From Bacteroidaceae bacterium (GTDB lineage Bacteria > Bacteroidota > Bacteroidia > Bacteroidales > Bacteroidaceae): a stretch of 64,000 nt of DNA. Within the stretch, counting starts at the first letter, position 1. Each line of letters begins with the position of its first letter. The DNA is taken from positions 1-64,000 of the forward strand of contig JAIKYE010000036.1 in the NCBI GenBank assembly GCA_024683455.1. Direction: 5' to 3'. Made by a program: the position numbers and the translations under genes. The notes below the pieces were generated by a model. The model was not told the origin of the DNA. It made no database searches and saw only the letters and a program-made list of their open reading frames with translations. This document shows positions 11,263-20,506 of the stretch, one piece after another.

Positions 11263-13779
11263 ATGAAAAATAATAAGAAACATACATTATGGGGAGCCTT
11301 ATCTTTAGGGCTCCTCATGGTTTTTACAGCAGCATGTAGCGACCACTCTGAACAGCAGGTACAGGAAGCTATGAACTTCCTCTATGCCAACATGCCGCTG
11401 CCCGACAGCGTGGATTATCCCCGTGAATTCTGGGAGGCTAACGTCAAAGCTACGTTGAAAGCCCGCAAGGAGATGCCTTGGGGCGAGAAAGTCCCAGAGC
11501 GCGAATGGAAGCATTTCGTACTCCCGCTGCGTGTCAACAATGAGAACCTGGATTCTTCCCGTATTGTTTTCTACGAGGAACTCAAGAACCGCGTGAAGGA
11601 CAAGAATATGTACGATGCTGTCCTGGAGGTAAACCACTGGTGTCACGAGCATGTTACATACGCTCCTTCTGACGGCCGAACCAAATCGCCCCTTGTCACC
11701 ATGCGTTCTGCTACGGGCCGTTGTGGCGAGGAGAGCACCTTTACCGTTGCCGCCCTCAGGGCTGTAGGTATTCCTGCCCGTCAGGTTTACACCCCGCGCT
11801 GGGCACATACCGATGACAATCATGCATGGGTAGAAGCATGGGTAAACGGCCGCTGGTACTTCATGGGTGCCTGTGAGCCACAACCGGTATTGAATCTGGG
11901 TTGGTTCAACGAACCCGCCACTCGTGGTATGCTTATGCACACCAAGGTGTTTGGTAATTACGACGGACCAGAAGAGGTAGTGGGCCGCAACAAATGCTAC
12001 ACAGAGATTAATGTTACCTCCAACTACGCCAAGACAGATACCATTACAGTAAAGGTGACTGACGCCAATGGCACTCCGCTACAGGATGCAAAGGTAGATT
12101 TCCGTCTGTACAACTATGCAGAGCTTTACACGTTGGTTTCCAAGCAGTCCGATGCCAATGGCCAGACTTGGTTGGGATGCGGCAAGGGCGACCTGGTAGT
12201 ATGGGCCAGCAAAGATGGGCTGTTTGGTTTTGAGAAAGCCAGTGTCGGTAAAATGGATACAGTAACTGTGGTAGTTGACAAGAACGACCTCTATACAGGT
12301 TCCATCGACCTTGACCTTGTTCCTCCTGAATCCAAGATACAGGATTTCGATCTTTCCGACACACAGATACGTACAAACGCAGAGCGTCTGCAGCGCGAAG
12401 ACAGCCTGCGCAACAGCTATATGGAACAGGCATTCAGTAAAGAGGAGGATTTGAAGGACGCTCGCCAAAACTGGCAGGTGATAAAGGATTTCAGATCACA
12501 TAAGAACGGAAAAGAGGTGATAAAGACCTTACGCAAGAAGGACCTCTGCGATGTTTCCATTGAAGTCCTGGCAGATGCAGCAGACAACACACCCGCCTCT
12601 TCATCCACTCTTTGGGGGCAATATATTCTGGCACCGCGTATCAGTAACGAGATGCTTACCCCCTATCGCAAGGTTTTGGGGCCTGCCTTTAGCGGCATGG
12701 ATGCCGAGGCTATTGTCCAATGGGTAACAGATAGCATCAGCATAGATAATACACGCAATCCCCAGAAACTCTGCATGAGCCCCGAGGGTGTTTACCGCCA
12801 TCGTACCACAGATGCTCACAGCAGGGATATCTTCTTCGTAGCTGCTTGCCGTAGTGTAGGTATTGCAGCCCGTATAGATGAGGTAACAGGCAAAGTGCAG
12901 ATTGTGGCCTCACCCCAGCCCTCTCCCGTGGGAGAGGGAGAGCCAGAAGTCAAGGGGCAAGAGGATTGGGTGGATGTCACCTTTGGCCAGGCCGTTCAGG
13001 AAACAGCGCCTCAGGGGACACTCAGCCTTTCCTATAATGACTTTGCTATCAAGGAGAATCCCTCCTACTATTCACATTTCAGTCTGTCGCGCCTCCAAAA
13101 CGGAACACTCACACTTCAGGAATTCCCCGAGGAAGCTACCTGGAAAGACACATTTGCCGATGGTGCAAAGTTGGATGCCGGACAGTACCTGTTGGTTTCA
13201 GGTACCCGCATGGCTGATGGCAGTGTGCTGGCACATCTGGAGTTCTTTGGCGTGAGCCCCCTTGCTACACAGAAGCAGACACTCAAGTTGCGTGACAATG
13301 CCGATGAGCTGCGTGTGGTAGGTAACTTCGACTGCGAGAACTACTTTACCAATTACAAGGGAATCCATAAGACCTTGTTGGAGAGTACAGGCCGAGGCTA
13401 TTATGTGGTAGCACTGATAAAGGATAATCATGAGCCCAGCGCACACATCCTGCATGAATGCGAAGAGGCTAACATCTACCTCTCACAGTGGCCTCATCTA
13501 TTTGTCATGCTGTTCCCCTCACAGGAGGAATACCAGTCGTTCCGCTCTCACCGCAGAGACTTTGACGGTCTGCCAGACAACTTCATCTTCGGTGTTGCAG
13601 ACCCAAAGACCATCGAGGCTATGCAGATTCAGGAACTCACACACGGCAATCAGGAACTGCCCATTATGCTAATGGCCGATACCTTTAACCGCGTAGTTTG
13701 GTTCCAACAGGGATATACGATAGGAGTTGTAGATCAGATTATGAGTGTCATCCGACAGCTGATGATACACGAGAAATAG
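11263..13779 (+). CDS. Transglutaminase-like domain lipoprotein
   Basis: Lipobox MVFTAACSD; VTMRSATGRCGEESTFTVAALRAVGIPARQVYTPRWAHTDDNHAWVEAWVNGRWYFMGACEP. Confidence 0.85.
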   Translation: MKNNKKHTLWGALSLGLLMVFTAACSDHSEQQVQEAMNFLYANMPLPDSVDYPREFWEANVKATLKARKEMPWGEKVPEREWKHFVLPLRVNNENLDSSRIVFYEELKNRVKDKNMYDAVLEVNHWCHEHVTYAPSDGRTKSPLVTMRSATGRCGEESTFTVAALRAVGIPARQVYTPRWAHTDDNHAWVEAWVNGRWYFMGACEPQPVLNLGWFNEPATRGMLMHTKVFGNYDGPEEVVGRNKCYTEINVTSNYAKTDTITVKVTDANGTPLQDAKVDFRLYNYAELYTLVSKQSDANGQTWLGCGKGDLVVWASKDGLFGFEKASVGKMDTVTVVVDKNDLYTGSIDLDLVPPESKIQDFDLSDTQIRTNAERLQREDSLRNSYMEQAFSKEEDLKDARQNWQVIKDFRSHKNGKEVIKTLRKKDLCDVSIEVLADAADNTPASSSTLWGQYILAPRISNEMLTPYRKVLGPAFSGMDAEAIVQWVTDSISIDNTRNPQKLCMSPEGVYRHRTTDAHSRDIFFVAACRSVGIAARIDEVTGKVQIVASPQPSPVGEGEPEVKGQEDWVDVTFGQAVQETAPQGTLSLSYNDFAIKENPSYYSHFSLSRLQNGTLTLQEFPEEATWKDTFADGAKLDAGQYLLVSGTRMADGSVLAHLEFFGVSPLATQKQTLKLRDNADELRVVGNFDCENYFTNYKGIHKTLLESTGRGYYVVALIKDNHEPSAHILHECEEANIYLSQWPHLFVMLFPSQEEYQSFRSHRRDFDGLPDNFIFGVADPKTIEAMQIQELTHGNQELPIMLMADTFNRVVWFQQGYTIGVVDQIMSVIRQLMIHEK

Positions 13780-14461
13780 TTTCGTGAACCATCACCGCAT
13801 CGGTATGACCGTTCTTTCTAAGGGAGCCATGGATTTCTGTGGTTCCCGTTTCTTTTATTATACGGGCAGCATTCTGGGGTGTTACGCCGGCTCCCGGCAT
13901 AATATAGAAGTTGCTTTCCCTTACCCCGCAACCGCTTCTGGGCTCAAACTTCTTGGCTTCATCCACCAGTTCTTTCAGTAGGGAAATGCCTTCCTCTGCA
14001 CTGGAGGCCTGTCCGCTGGTAAGGACACGGTCGCATCCCAAGGAATAAATCTCCAGCAACGCCTCTTGTGGATTTCGGCAGACATCGAAAGCACGATGGA
14101 AGGTGATGTGCATCTTGTCTCCCGCTGCTTCCACCATACGATGGCAAGCCTGCAAATCAACGTCTCCCTTAGGGGTTAGCGCACCTATCACCACACCCTG
14201 GGCACCCAGTTCCCGAGCCATCTGTATATCGTAAATCATACAATCTACTTCATCCTCAGAATAAACAAAGTTACCTCCACGGGGGCGGATAAGCACATGC
14301 ACAGCTATGCCGCTGTTCACAGCCATTCTTATCATACCTGCCGATGGGGTAAGTCCGTCCATATCAAGGGCTTGGCACAATTCTACTCTGTGGGCTCCGC
14401 CAGCAACAGCTGCACGTAGGCTGGGCAGGTCGGCACAACATACCTCTAACTTAAAATCCAT
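13748..14461 (-). CDS. cutC: CutC family protein
   Basis: MDFKLEVCCADLPSLRAAVAGGAHRVELCQALDMDGLTPSAGMI; IHVLIRPRGGNFVYSEDEV; convergent overlap with upstream gene. Confidence 0.92.
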   Translation of the reverse strand: MDFKLEVCCADLPSLRAAVAGGAHRVELCQALDMDGLTPSAGMIRMAVNSGIAVHVLIRPRGGNFVYSEDEVDCMIYDIQMARELGAQGVVIGALTPKGDVDLQACHRMVEAAGDKMHITFHRAFDVCRNPQEALLEIYSLGCDRVLTSGQASSAEEGISLLKELVDEAKKFEPRSGCGVRESNFYIMPGAGVTPQNAARIIKETGTTEIHGSLRKNGHTDAVMVHETISRVSSAVG

Positions 14462-14483
14462 GCTCTTTTTTCTTTTTTGAATG

Positions 14484-14491
14484 CAAAATTA
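14484..14491 (-). promoter_or_regulatory. -7 box (TAatTTTG on minus) for cutC
   Basis: caaaatta on + strand, divergent from a second box for queA. Confidence 0.45.
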
Positions 14492-14504
14492 GCATTTTTA
14501 TTTG

Positions 14505-14512
14505 TAATTTTG
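14505..14512 (+). promoter_or_regulatory. -7 box TAatTTTG for queA
   Basis: tttgtaattttgcac, 18 nt before ATG at 14530. Confidence 0.5.
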
Positions 14513-14529
14513 CACAAAATTTGACGTAA

Positions 14530-15810
14530 ATGAATACTAAAGAGATACAAATTAAGGATTACAACTATCCGCTCCCCGATGAACGGATAGCCAAGTTCCC
14601 CCTTGCAGAGCGCGACAGCAGCAAACTGCTGGTATATAAAAGCGGAGAAGTATCTTCAGACACGTTCCGCTCTCTGCCTGACTATCTGCCACAGGGAGCA
14701 CTGATGGTTTTCAATAATACCAAGGTGATTCGCGCCCGCCTCCACTTCCGCAAGAGTACCCCCTCTGCCAATGTTCAATGTTCAATGATCAATGGTCAAT
14801 GTTCAACGCCGCAGGGGGCCTTAATTGAAATCTTCCTTTTGGAACCCGCTTCGCCTGTAGAGTATCAGGAGAATTTCATTGCTACCAAGGAGTGCTCCTG
14901 GTATTGTCTGGTGGGCAATTCCAAGAAGTGGAAGGAAGGTCTGCTTTACGGCGAGTTTCAAATAAACGGCACTTCGTACACCATTTCTGCCGAACGTGTG
15001 GCACCTCATGGTACCAGCTTCGAGATACGTTTCCGTTGGGAAGGCAGCTTTGCTTTCTCCGAGGTATTGGAGTCGTTGGGTGAACTTCCCATTCCACCTT
15101 ATTTGAACAGAAAGACCGAGGAGAGCGACCTACGCACCTACCAGACCGTCTATTCCAAGATCAAAGGCTCTGTAGCAGCCCCCACCGCCGGGCTCCATTT
15201 CACAGAACGTGTACTGGCCGATCTGGACAAACACGGCATAGAGCGTGAGGAACTGACCCTTCACGTAGGTGCCGGCACCTTTAAGCCCGTAAAGAGTGAG
15301 GAGATTGGCGACCATGAGATGCACACCGAGCATATTGCCGTTCGCCTGCAGACCATAGAAAAGCTGATTGCCCACGAGGGAAAAGCCATTGCCGTAGGAA
15401 CCACCAGTGTCCGCACGCTGGAGAGCCTTTACTATATGGGCATCAAGGCACAGCAACTGATGGACGCAGGAAAAGATACCGGCGACGGCGAAGAACTGCA
15501 CGTAGAACAGTGGATGCCCTATAATGTTCAATGTTCAATGTTCAATGTTCAATGTTTACAATCCCTCCGGGATTACATGCTCAAGCACAAGCTCGATGTC
15601 CTTCACAGCAGCACGCAGATAATCATTGCCCCAGGCTATCAGTTCCATATCGTACAGATGATGGTGACCAACTTCCATCAGCCACAGAGCACCCTGCTCC
15701 TTTTGGTAAGCGCTTTTGTACATGGAGACTGGCGCAAGATTTACGATTACGCTTTAGCTAACCAGTTCCGTTTCCTTAGTTACGGAGACAGTTCACTCCT
15801 TATTCCATGA
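14530..15810 (+). CDS. queA: S-adenosylmethionine:tRNA ribosyltransferase-isomerase
   Basis: DYNYPLPDERIAKFPLAERDSSKLLVY...SVAAPTAGLHFTERVL...VGAGTFKPVKSEEIGDHEMHTE...MVTNFHQPQSTLLLLVSAF; carries two heptamer-repeat-derived segments. Confidence 0.95.
   Translation: MNTKEIQIKDYNYPLPDERIAKFPLAERDSSKLLVYKSGEVSSDTFRSLPDYLPQGALMVFNNTKVIRARLHFRKSTPSANVQCSMINGQCSTPQGALIEIFLLEPASPVEYQENFIATKECSWYCLVGNSKKWKEGLLYGEFQINGTSYTISAERVAPHGTSFEIRFRWEGSFAFSEVLESLGELPIPPYLNRKTEESDLRTYQTVYSKIKGSVAAPTAGLHFTERVLADLDKHGIEREELTLHVGAGTFKPVKSEEIGDHEMHTEHIAVRLQTIEKLIAHEGKAIAVGTTSVRTLESLYYMGIKAQQLMDAGKDTGDGEELHVEQWMPYNVQCSMFNVQCLQSLRDYMLKHKLDVLHSSTQIIIAPGYQFHIVQMMVTNFHQPQSTLLLLVSAFVHGDWRKIYDYALANQFRFLSYGDSSLLIP
14770..14804 (+). 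repeat. Heptamer array (AATGTTC)x5, degenerate, inside queA
   Basis: aatgttc aatgttc aatgatc aatggtc aatgttc. Confidence 0.95.
15523..15557 (+). repeat. Heptamer array (AATGTTC)x4 + AATGTTT inside queA
   Basis: Read directly from sequence. Confidence 0.95.
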
Positions 15811-16343
15811 TAGCAGAAGGTAAAGATAATAGTCAGGAGTTGTTCCCCATAGTGGATGAAGAGGGCAACATCCTGTCAGCCGCTACACGCGGCGAGTGTC
15901 ATAGCGGCAGCATGTTGCTGCATCCCGTCGTTCACCTGCATGTTTTTAACTCAGAAGGTGAGTTGTACCTTCAGAAACGTCCGGCCTGGAAGGATATCCA
16001 GCCCGACAAGTGGGATACTGCCGTTGGCGGACACGTAGATTTGGGCGAGAGCATCCACGAGGCACTGCGCCGCGAGGTACAGGAAGAGTTGGGCATCACC
16101 GATTACGAACCGCAGCCCCTACCTCATTACGTCTTTCAGTCCGAGCGTGAGCGCGAACTGGTCTTTCCCTTCCGCACAACATACGACGGCGCCATCCATC
16201 CCAGTAAAGAGACAGATGGCGGTCGGTTTTGGTCTATCCAGGAGATAGAAGCCTCTTTAGGCAAGGGCATCTTCACTCCCAACTTCGAGAGCGAATACAA
16301 GAAAAGCCTCACCCCAGCCTCTCCCGTAAACGAGGAACACTAA
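15807..16343 (+). CDS. NUDIX hydrolase
   Basis: Nudix box GGHVDLGESIHEALRREVQEELGI. Confidence 0.92.
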   Translation: MIAEGKDNSQELFPIVDEEGNILSAATRGECHSGSMLLHPVVHLHVFNSEGELYLQKRPAWKDIQPDKWDTAVGGHVDLGESIHEALRREVQEELGITDYEPQPLPHYVFQSERERELVFPFRTTYDGAIHPSKETDGGRFWSIQEIEASLGKGIFTPNFESEYKKSLTPASPVNEEH

Positions 16344-17803
16344 GGCGTAGCGTCTAAAGCCGTCACAACGCAGTCAAGGGGACTTGGCTCTCCATGTATG
16401 AGAGTTATGGCATTAACGTAGCGAGCAGGCTTTGTGCTGAAGGATATCGTACTCTGATCCAGCAGCTTCTTCAGTTCCGCTCTACCCTGTTCCAGCGTAT
16501 ATTCATTGTAGTAGTTCCATATCTCTATGGTAAGGCCGTCGGCATATGAGTTGCGCAGGAATTTCAGCACCTCAGGAACAAGTCCCTCAGTCTTTACCTT
16601 GATACCCGTGGTCTCATAGCTTACCGTAGCCACTACCGTATGGCCATTTACGTTATACTCCGTGCGATTAGGCTGGGGGCTAACCATCTCTATATCCTCG
16701 TAGCGCGACAGGACTATTTCCATGTCGTCTGCATCGCAGTAATACGCAGGAGTTACAGGAATAAATATTTCCACATCTACTGTGTCACGTAGATGAATAG
16801 AGAGTTTCGTGAGGACAAAGTCATTCTCATCGCGCTCCCCGTTTATACTCAAGTTTACTTCCACCTCACCCTTGCGCAAGCCTGGGTCTTCGGGACATAC
16901 GGGACCGCTGGGCGTTTCATGCAAATCTGTTTCTACAGCCTCCTCACCTATCTTCTGTGCAGGTGAAACCTTCACTATCCAGTCGTTAAACACCCAGTCA
17001 CGCTCCACATCCTGATTCTTGTTGTATGGGTTCACATCCGTACCATGTGCATAGAAGTCGAATCCCATGTAGTAGGAACCGTCTATCTTCAGGATGATAT
17101 ATTCATAATGGTATTTGCTGTCCGTAGAATTGAAATAGGCAAACTGCTCATCCCTGCCATCCGTACCCACATTCTTCACCAGCATAGTACCAATATACTC
17201 CTGATGCGTCACATCATCCGTATAGGTAGTGGTGTTATTGCCGTTGTTAAAGTTCCAGATGTGCTCATACTGTCCGTCGTACTCCTCCGTTTTCTCCTCG
17301 TAGGGCCACCAACTGATGACCGTTGTCTTTAGATTGTTGAAGACCGACAACATATCCATGTGATCAGAGCCCAGTCCTATGTTCTGGCCGTAACCGTCAG
17401 TATAGGTCTGTTCACCCTTATACACCTGTTGAACCCAGAAATTGTTCCAAGTTACCGATACCGTGTTTATTTCTCCCTCTCGTTTCTGGCTGAACGCCTC
17501 CACCACCCTTTGTCGCTCGGCATCTGTCACATTGGTAGGCCGTTCCCAGTTTTGGTACCAGAGGTTTCCGCTTGCATCATTGGCACGTGTTTCATACGTA
17601 GAGCCTATGAGCGTTGTACCGGAATAGAAGATGAAATCGGCAGAATGTGTAAGGTTATAATCCGACTGTTCGGCAGGTATAACCTCGTCTCTCGAATACG
17701 TGTCAGAGCACGCAGTTAGTATTGCTCCCATCCCAATGGTGATGGGAATAACAAATAGCAGATATTTTCTTTTCATTTTCATGGCATAAATGGAAGAGAA
17801 CAC
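16340..17803 (-). CDS. Putative exported lipoprotein, function unknown
   Basis: Signal with lipobox (MGAILTACSDTYS); no recognised catalytic motif. Confidence 0.6.
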   Translation of the reverse strand: MFSSIYAMKMKRKYLLFVIPITIGMGAILTACSDTYSRDEVIPAEQSDYNLTHSADFIFYSGTTLIGSTYETRANDASGNLWYQNWERPTNVTDAERQRVVEAFSQKREGEINTVSVTWNNFWVQQVYKGEQTYTDGYGQNIGLGSDHMDMLSVFNNLKTTVISWWPYEEKTEEYDGQYEHIWNFNNGNNTTTYTDDVTHQEYIGTMLVKNVGTDGRDEQFAYFNSTDSKYHYEYIILKIDGSYYMGFDFYAHGTDVNPYNKNQDVERDWVFNDWIVKVSPAQKIGEEAVETDLHETPSGPVCPEDPGLRKGEVEVNLSINGERDENDFVLTKLSIHLRDTVDVEIFIPVTPAYYCDADDMEIVLSRYEDIEMVSPQPNRTEYNVNGHTVVATVSYETTGIKVKTEGLVPEVLKFLRNSYADGLTIEIWNYYNEYTLEQGRAELKKLLDQSTISFSTKPARYVNAITLIHGEPSPLDCVVTALDATP

Positions 17804-18012
17804 TTTCTCTCCGAAGTTTAGTTAGGTTAGTTTAAGAAATAGACGCCGTAAATGTAAGGCCTTTTTCCCGAACCAACAAATTTTCCACCACAAAAAGTAC
17901 AAAATTCTTTGTTTCTGCCAATCAAAGATAGCAAAAATGGGCTTCGAGCCCAGAGTATTCTATCTGTGTGTATTCTGCCCTGTATTTTGCAAACAGAGAA
18001 AAGACAAGAAAA

Positions 18013-18786
18013 TCAGGCCAGATGATGACTCTCTGCAATGGATATTGCTTCCGTTATTGACTTTGCTCCAAGCTTCTTGAAGATATTCTTCTTATGCGTC
18101 TTTATGGTGTTAATACTTTTGCATAGCGCTGTCGCTATCTCCGTTGATGTCTGTCCTTTTCTGGCGCGCAACAGTATCTTTTGTTCTATCTCGGACAGTC
18201 GTATTTTTTTCGTTTCATTCCTCAATGTCCCTGTTGCGAGGTCGTACTCATAGGTTTTTCCAGAATCCATAATAATCAGGCACTCCGTCTTTTTCCTCGA
18301 GGAAGGGGAAAACTGAAAAGCGCCGATTCTTATTTCACCTTTTGAATTCACCACCAGTGGGATAAACTTCTGATTGATATAGGACTCCTTCTTGTTTACT
18401 ATGATAGGATAATCTGCCGAAATAACGTGTGATTCACGATGTTGCCTGAAAAAGAAAGCGCTATCCTTGATATAGCTGTCTTTCACCTTCAATAGCGAAC
18501 CTGCCACGTCCTTATGGATGAGTGACCAATACACTACCTTACAAGGGCGCTGTATGTCAGCCTCGGTGAATTCGTTCAACGATGAAAGCGTACTTGTCCG
18601 ATACAGTATTTTTCTTTTCTCAACGTCCATAATGAAACATGTGTCTTTTTTGCCAGTAATGTAGCTAGCAAGAACTGTCAGAATCACATTCCGCAATGCG
18701 TCATCAATAGAACCGTCTATACGTAGTGGAGAACAGAGAGAACAGATATCTTCCTCTTCCTGTTGATTATTTTTTTTGTGTGCCAT
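18013..18786 (-). CDS. LuxR-type HTH regulator with N-terminal sensor-like region
   Basis: C-terminal LSEIEQKILLRARKGQTSTEIATALCKSINTIKTHKKNIFKKLGAKSITEAI. Confidence 0.85.
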   Translation of the reverse strand: MAHKKNNQQEEEDICSLCSPLRIDGSIDDALRNVILTVLASYITGKKDTCFIMDVEKRKILYRTSTLSSLNEFTEADIQRPCKVVYWSLIHKDVAGSLLKVKDSYIKDSAFFFRQHRESHVISADYPIIVNKKESYINQKFIPLVVNSKGEIRIGAFQFSPSSRKKTECLIIMDSGKTYEYDLATGTLRNETKKIRLSEIEQKILLRARKGQTSTEIATALCKSINTIKTHKKNIFKKLGAKSITEAISIAESHHLA

Positions 18787-18813
18787 CTAATGCGTGTTTT
18801 TTCTAATGCAGTA

Positions 18814-18821
18814 CAAAGTTA
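18814..18821 (-). promoter_or_regulatory. -7 box (TAacTTTG on minus) for LuxR-type gene
   Basis: caaagtta on + strand 28 nt upstream of start codon. Confidence 0.45.
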
Positions 18822-19030
18822 CAGAATCTTCTGAGAATAATCAATATTTTTGCCATAAATATTTAAAACAGCGTCAAACACTCACCCAAAAGGGTTACCC
18901 TTGTCCTCACACCAAAGGGTGATTTTTAAGTATTTGTAAAATTTTCTCCTAAAAACATTTGGGAGAGACGTTAAAATCTCCCTAAATTGGCAGTCGCAAT
19001 TCCTAAAAACGAGTACAAACACACTATCCT

Positions 19031-20506
19031 ATGCGATATAAAAGCATTGCCGTTTTTGCATATTCAATGATGGTTGGTTTACTGTCTGTTTCTCCTGCAG
19101 AGATAGTCTCTCTTAATGACGCCATTAACAAATATGTATATAATACCATATACGTAAGGACAAAACGCTTGGCCTTACAAAACAGCATATTAGAATATGA
19201 GAATTTCAAGAAGAGTTTCCTTCCTGCCTTCTCACTCAATCTGACACCCGTATCGTTTAATCACTCCATGCGCCTGCTTCAGAATTACAATACGGGAGAA
19301 TATTCAAATGTAGAGGAGTTTTCTAACACGACATCCGGAGGAATAAGCATATCTCAGAAGATTTCGGCAACTGGAGGTATTTTCACGGTAGGAAGCAGTC
19401 TAAGTTTCCTGCATGAGTTCACATGCAAGAATAATGGATTCAGCACCTCTCCCGTGTATCTCTCCTATTCCCAGTCATTATTCGGAGGAGGTAAGAACAT
19501 ATCTTTTGAGAGAGCTATATCCAAATTACAAAATGATGTAGCGTTGAAAGATTTCTGCACGTCTGTATCAACGGAGCAACAAAGGATTTTAGGACTATAT
19601 CTGAATGCTTATTCCAACAAAGTAGATATAGACTTTTACTCCAAGGCAACCTGCATGGGTGACTCGCTTCTTATGTATGCTAAGATACGTAAGGACGCAG
19701 GAAAAATAACAGAATACGAATACAATCTGGTGGAAATGCAACAACTCGATAATAAAATCGAACTGGAGAAGTCACAATATGCTTATGCATCTTCCATCCG
19801 ATTGCTGGAGAAAGAGTTACTTGTCCATGATATTGAACTAAAGACATTATCATCAACAAACTTTCCAACACGTATAGAGGAATCTGACGTAATAAGACTT
19901 GTGAATCAGAACAATCCTACCTATCAGAGTCTGGAGTTGGAACGTCTCAATGCAGAATACAGGTTGCACCAGAAGAAAACAGATAACCGATTTAATGCCA
20001 ACATCTCATTAAGCTATGGTCTCAACCAGTATGCCAATACTTTTAAAGATGCTTACCAGCACCCAGACCAGCGGCAATCAGCCTCTGTCACTCTGAGTAT
20101 TCCTGTGTTTCAGTGGGGAATTAATCGCAACAAACTGAAGATTGCCAAAAATCAATACGAGATGGCACTTCAGGAACAGGAATATGCCGTTTCCAATTTC
20201 AAGGAGGAAATTCATAATTATGTTATAGACTACAACATGAACAAAGGGCTTACAGACGCAGCAGAGAAAAAGTATAACCTGTCTGCCCAACAGTACTCTT
20301 TTGCGACTTTAAGATTCAACACGGGAAAGATTGCTGCCATAGAGCTTTCTAATGCCCACAAAGACTACTTACAAGCTAAGCAATATTACATTTCAGTAAT
20401 GAGAAGCCTGTTCGAGAGTTACTACAGAATCCGCCACCTCTCTCTCCATGATTTTGTAGAAGGCAGGGATTTGCTGGACATTGTTCAAACATCAATCAAG
20501 AAATGA
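19031..20506 (+). CDS. TolC-family outer membrane efflux protein
   Basis: Coiled-coil architecture (QNSILEYENFKKSFLPAFSLNLTP; FATLRFNTGKIAAIELSNAHKDYLQAKQYYISV); first gene of an exporter operon. Confidence 0.8.
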   Translation: MRYKSIAVFAYSMMVGLLSVSPAEIVSLNDAINKYVYNTIYVRTKRLALQNSILEYENFKKSFLPAFSLNLTPVSFNHSMRLLQNYNTGEYSNVEEFSNTTSGGISISQKISATGGIFTVGSSLSFLHEFTCKNNGFSTSPVYLSYSQSLFGGGKNISFERAISKLQNDVALKDFCTSVSTEQQRILGLYLNAYSNKVDIDFYSKATCMGDSLLMYAKIRKDAGKITEYEYNLVEMQQLDNKIELEKSQYAYASSIRLLEKELLVHDIELKTLSSTNFPTRIEESDVIRLVNQNNPTYQSLELERLNAEYRLHQKKTDNRFNANISLSYGLNQYANTFKDAYQHPDQRQSASVTLSIPVFQWGINRNKLKIAKNQYEMALQEQEYAVSNFKEEIHNYVIDYNMNKGLTDAAEKKYNLSAQQYSFATLRFNTGKIAAIELSNAHKDYLQAKQYYISVMRSLFESYYRIRHLSLHDFVEGRDLLDIVQTSIKK

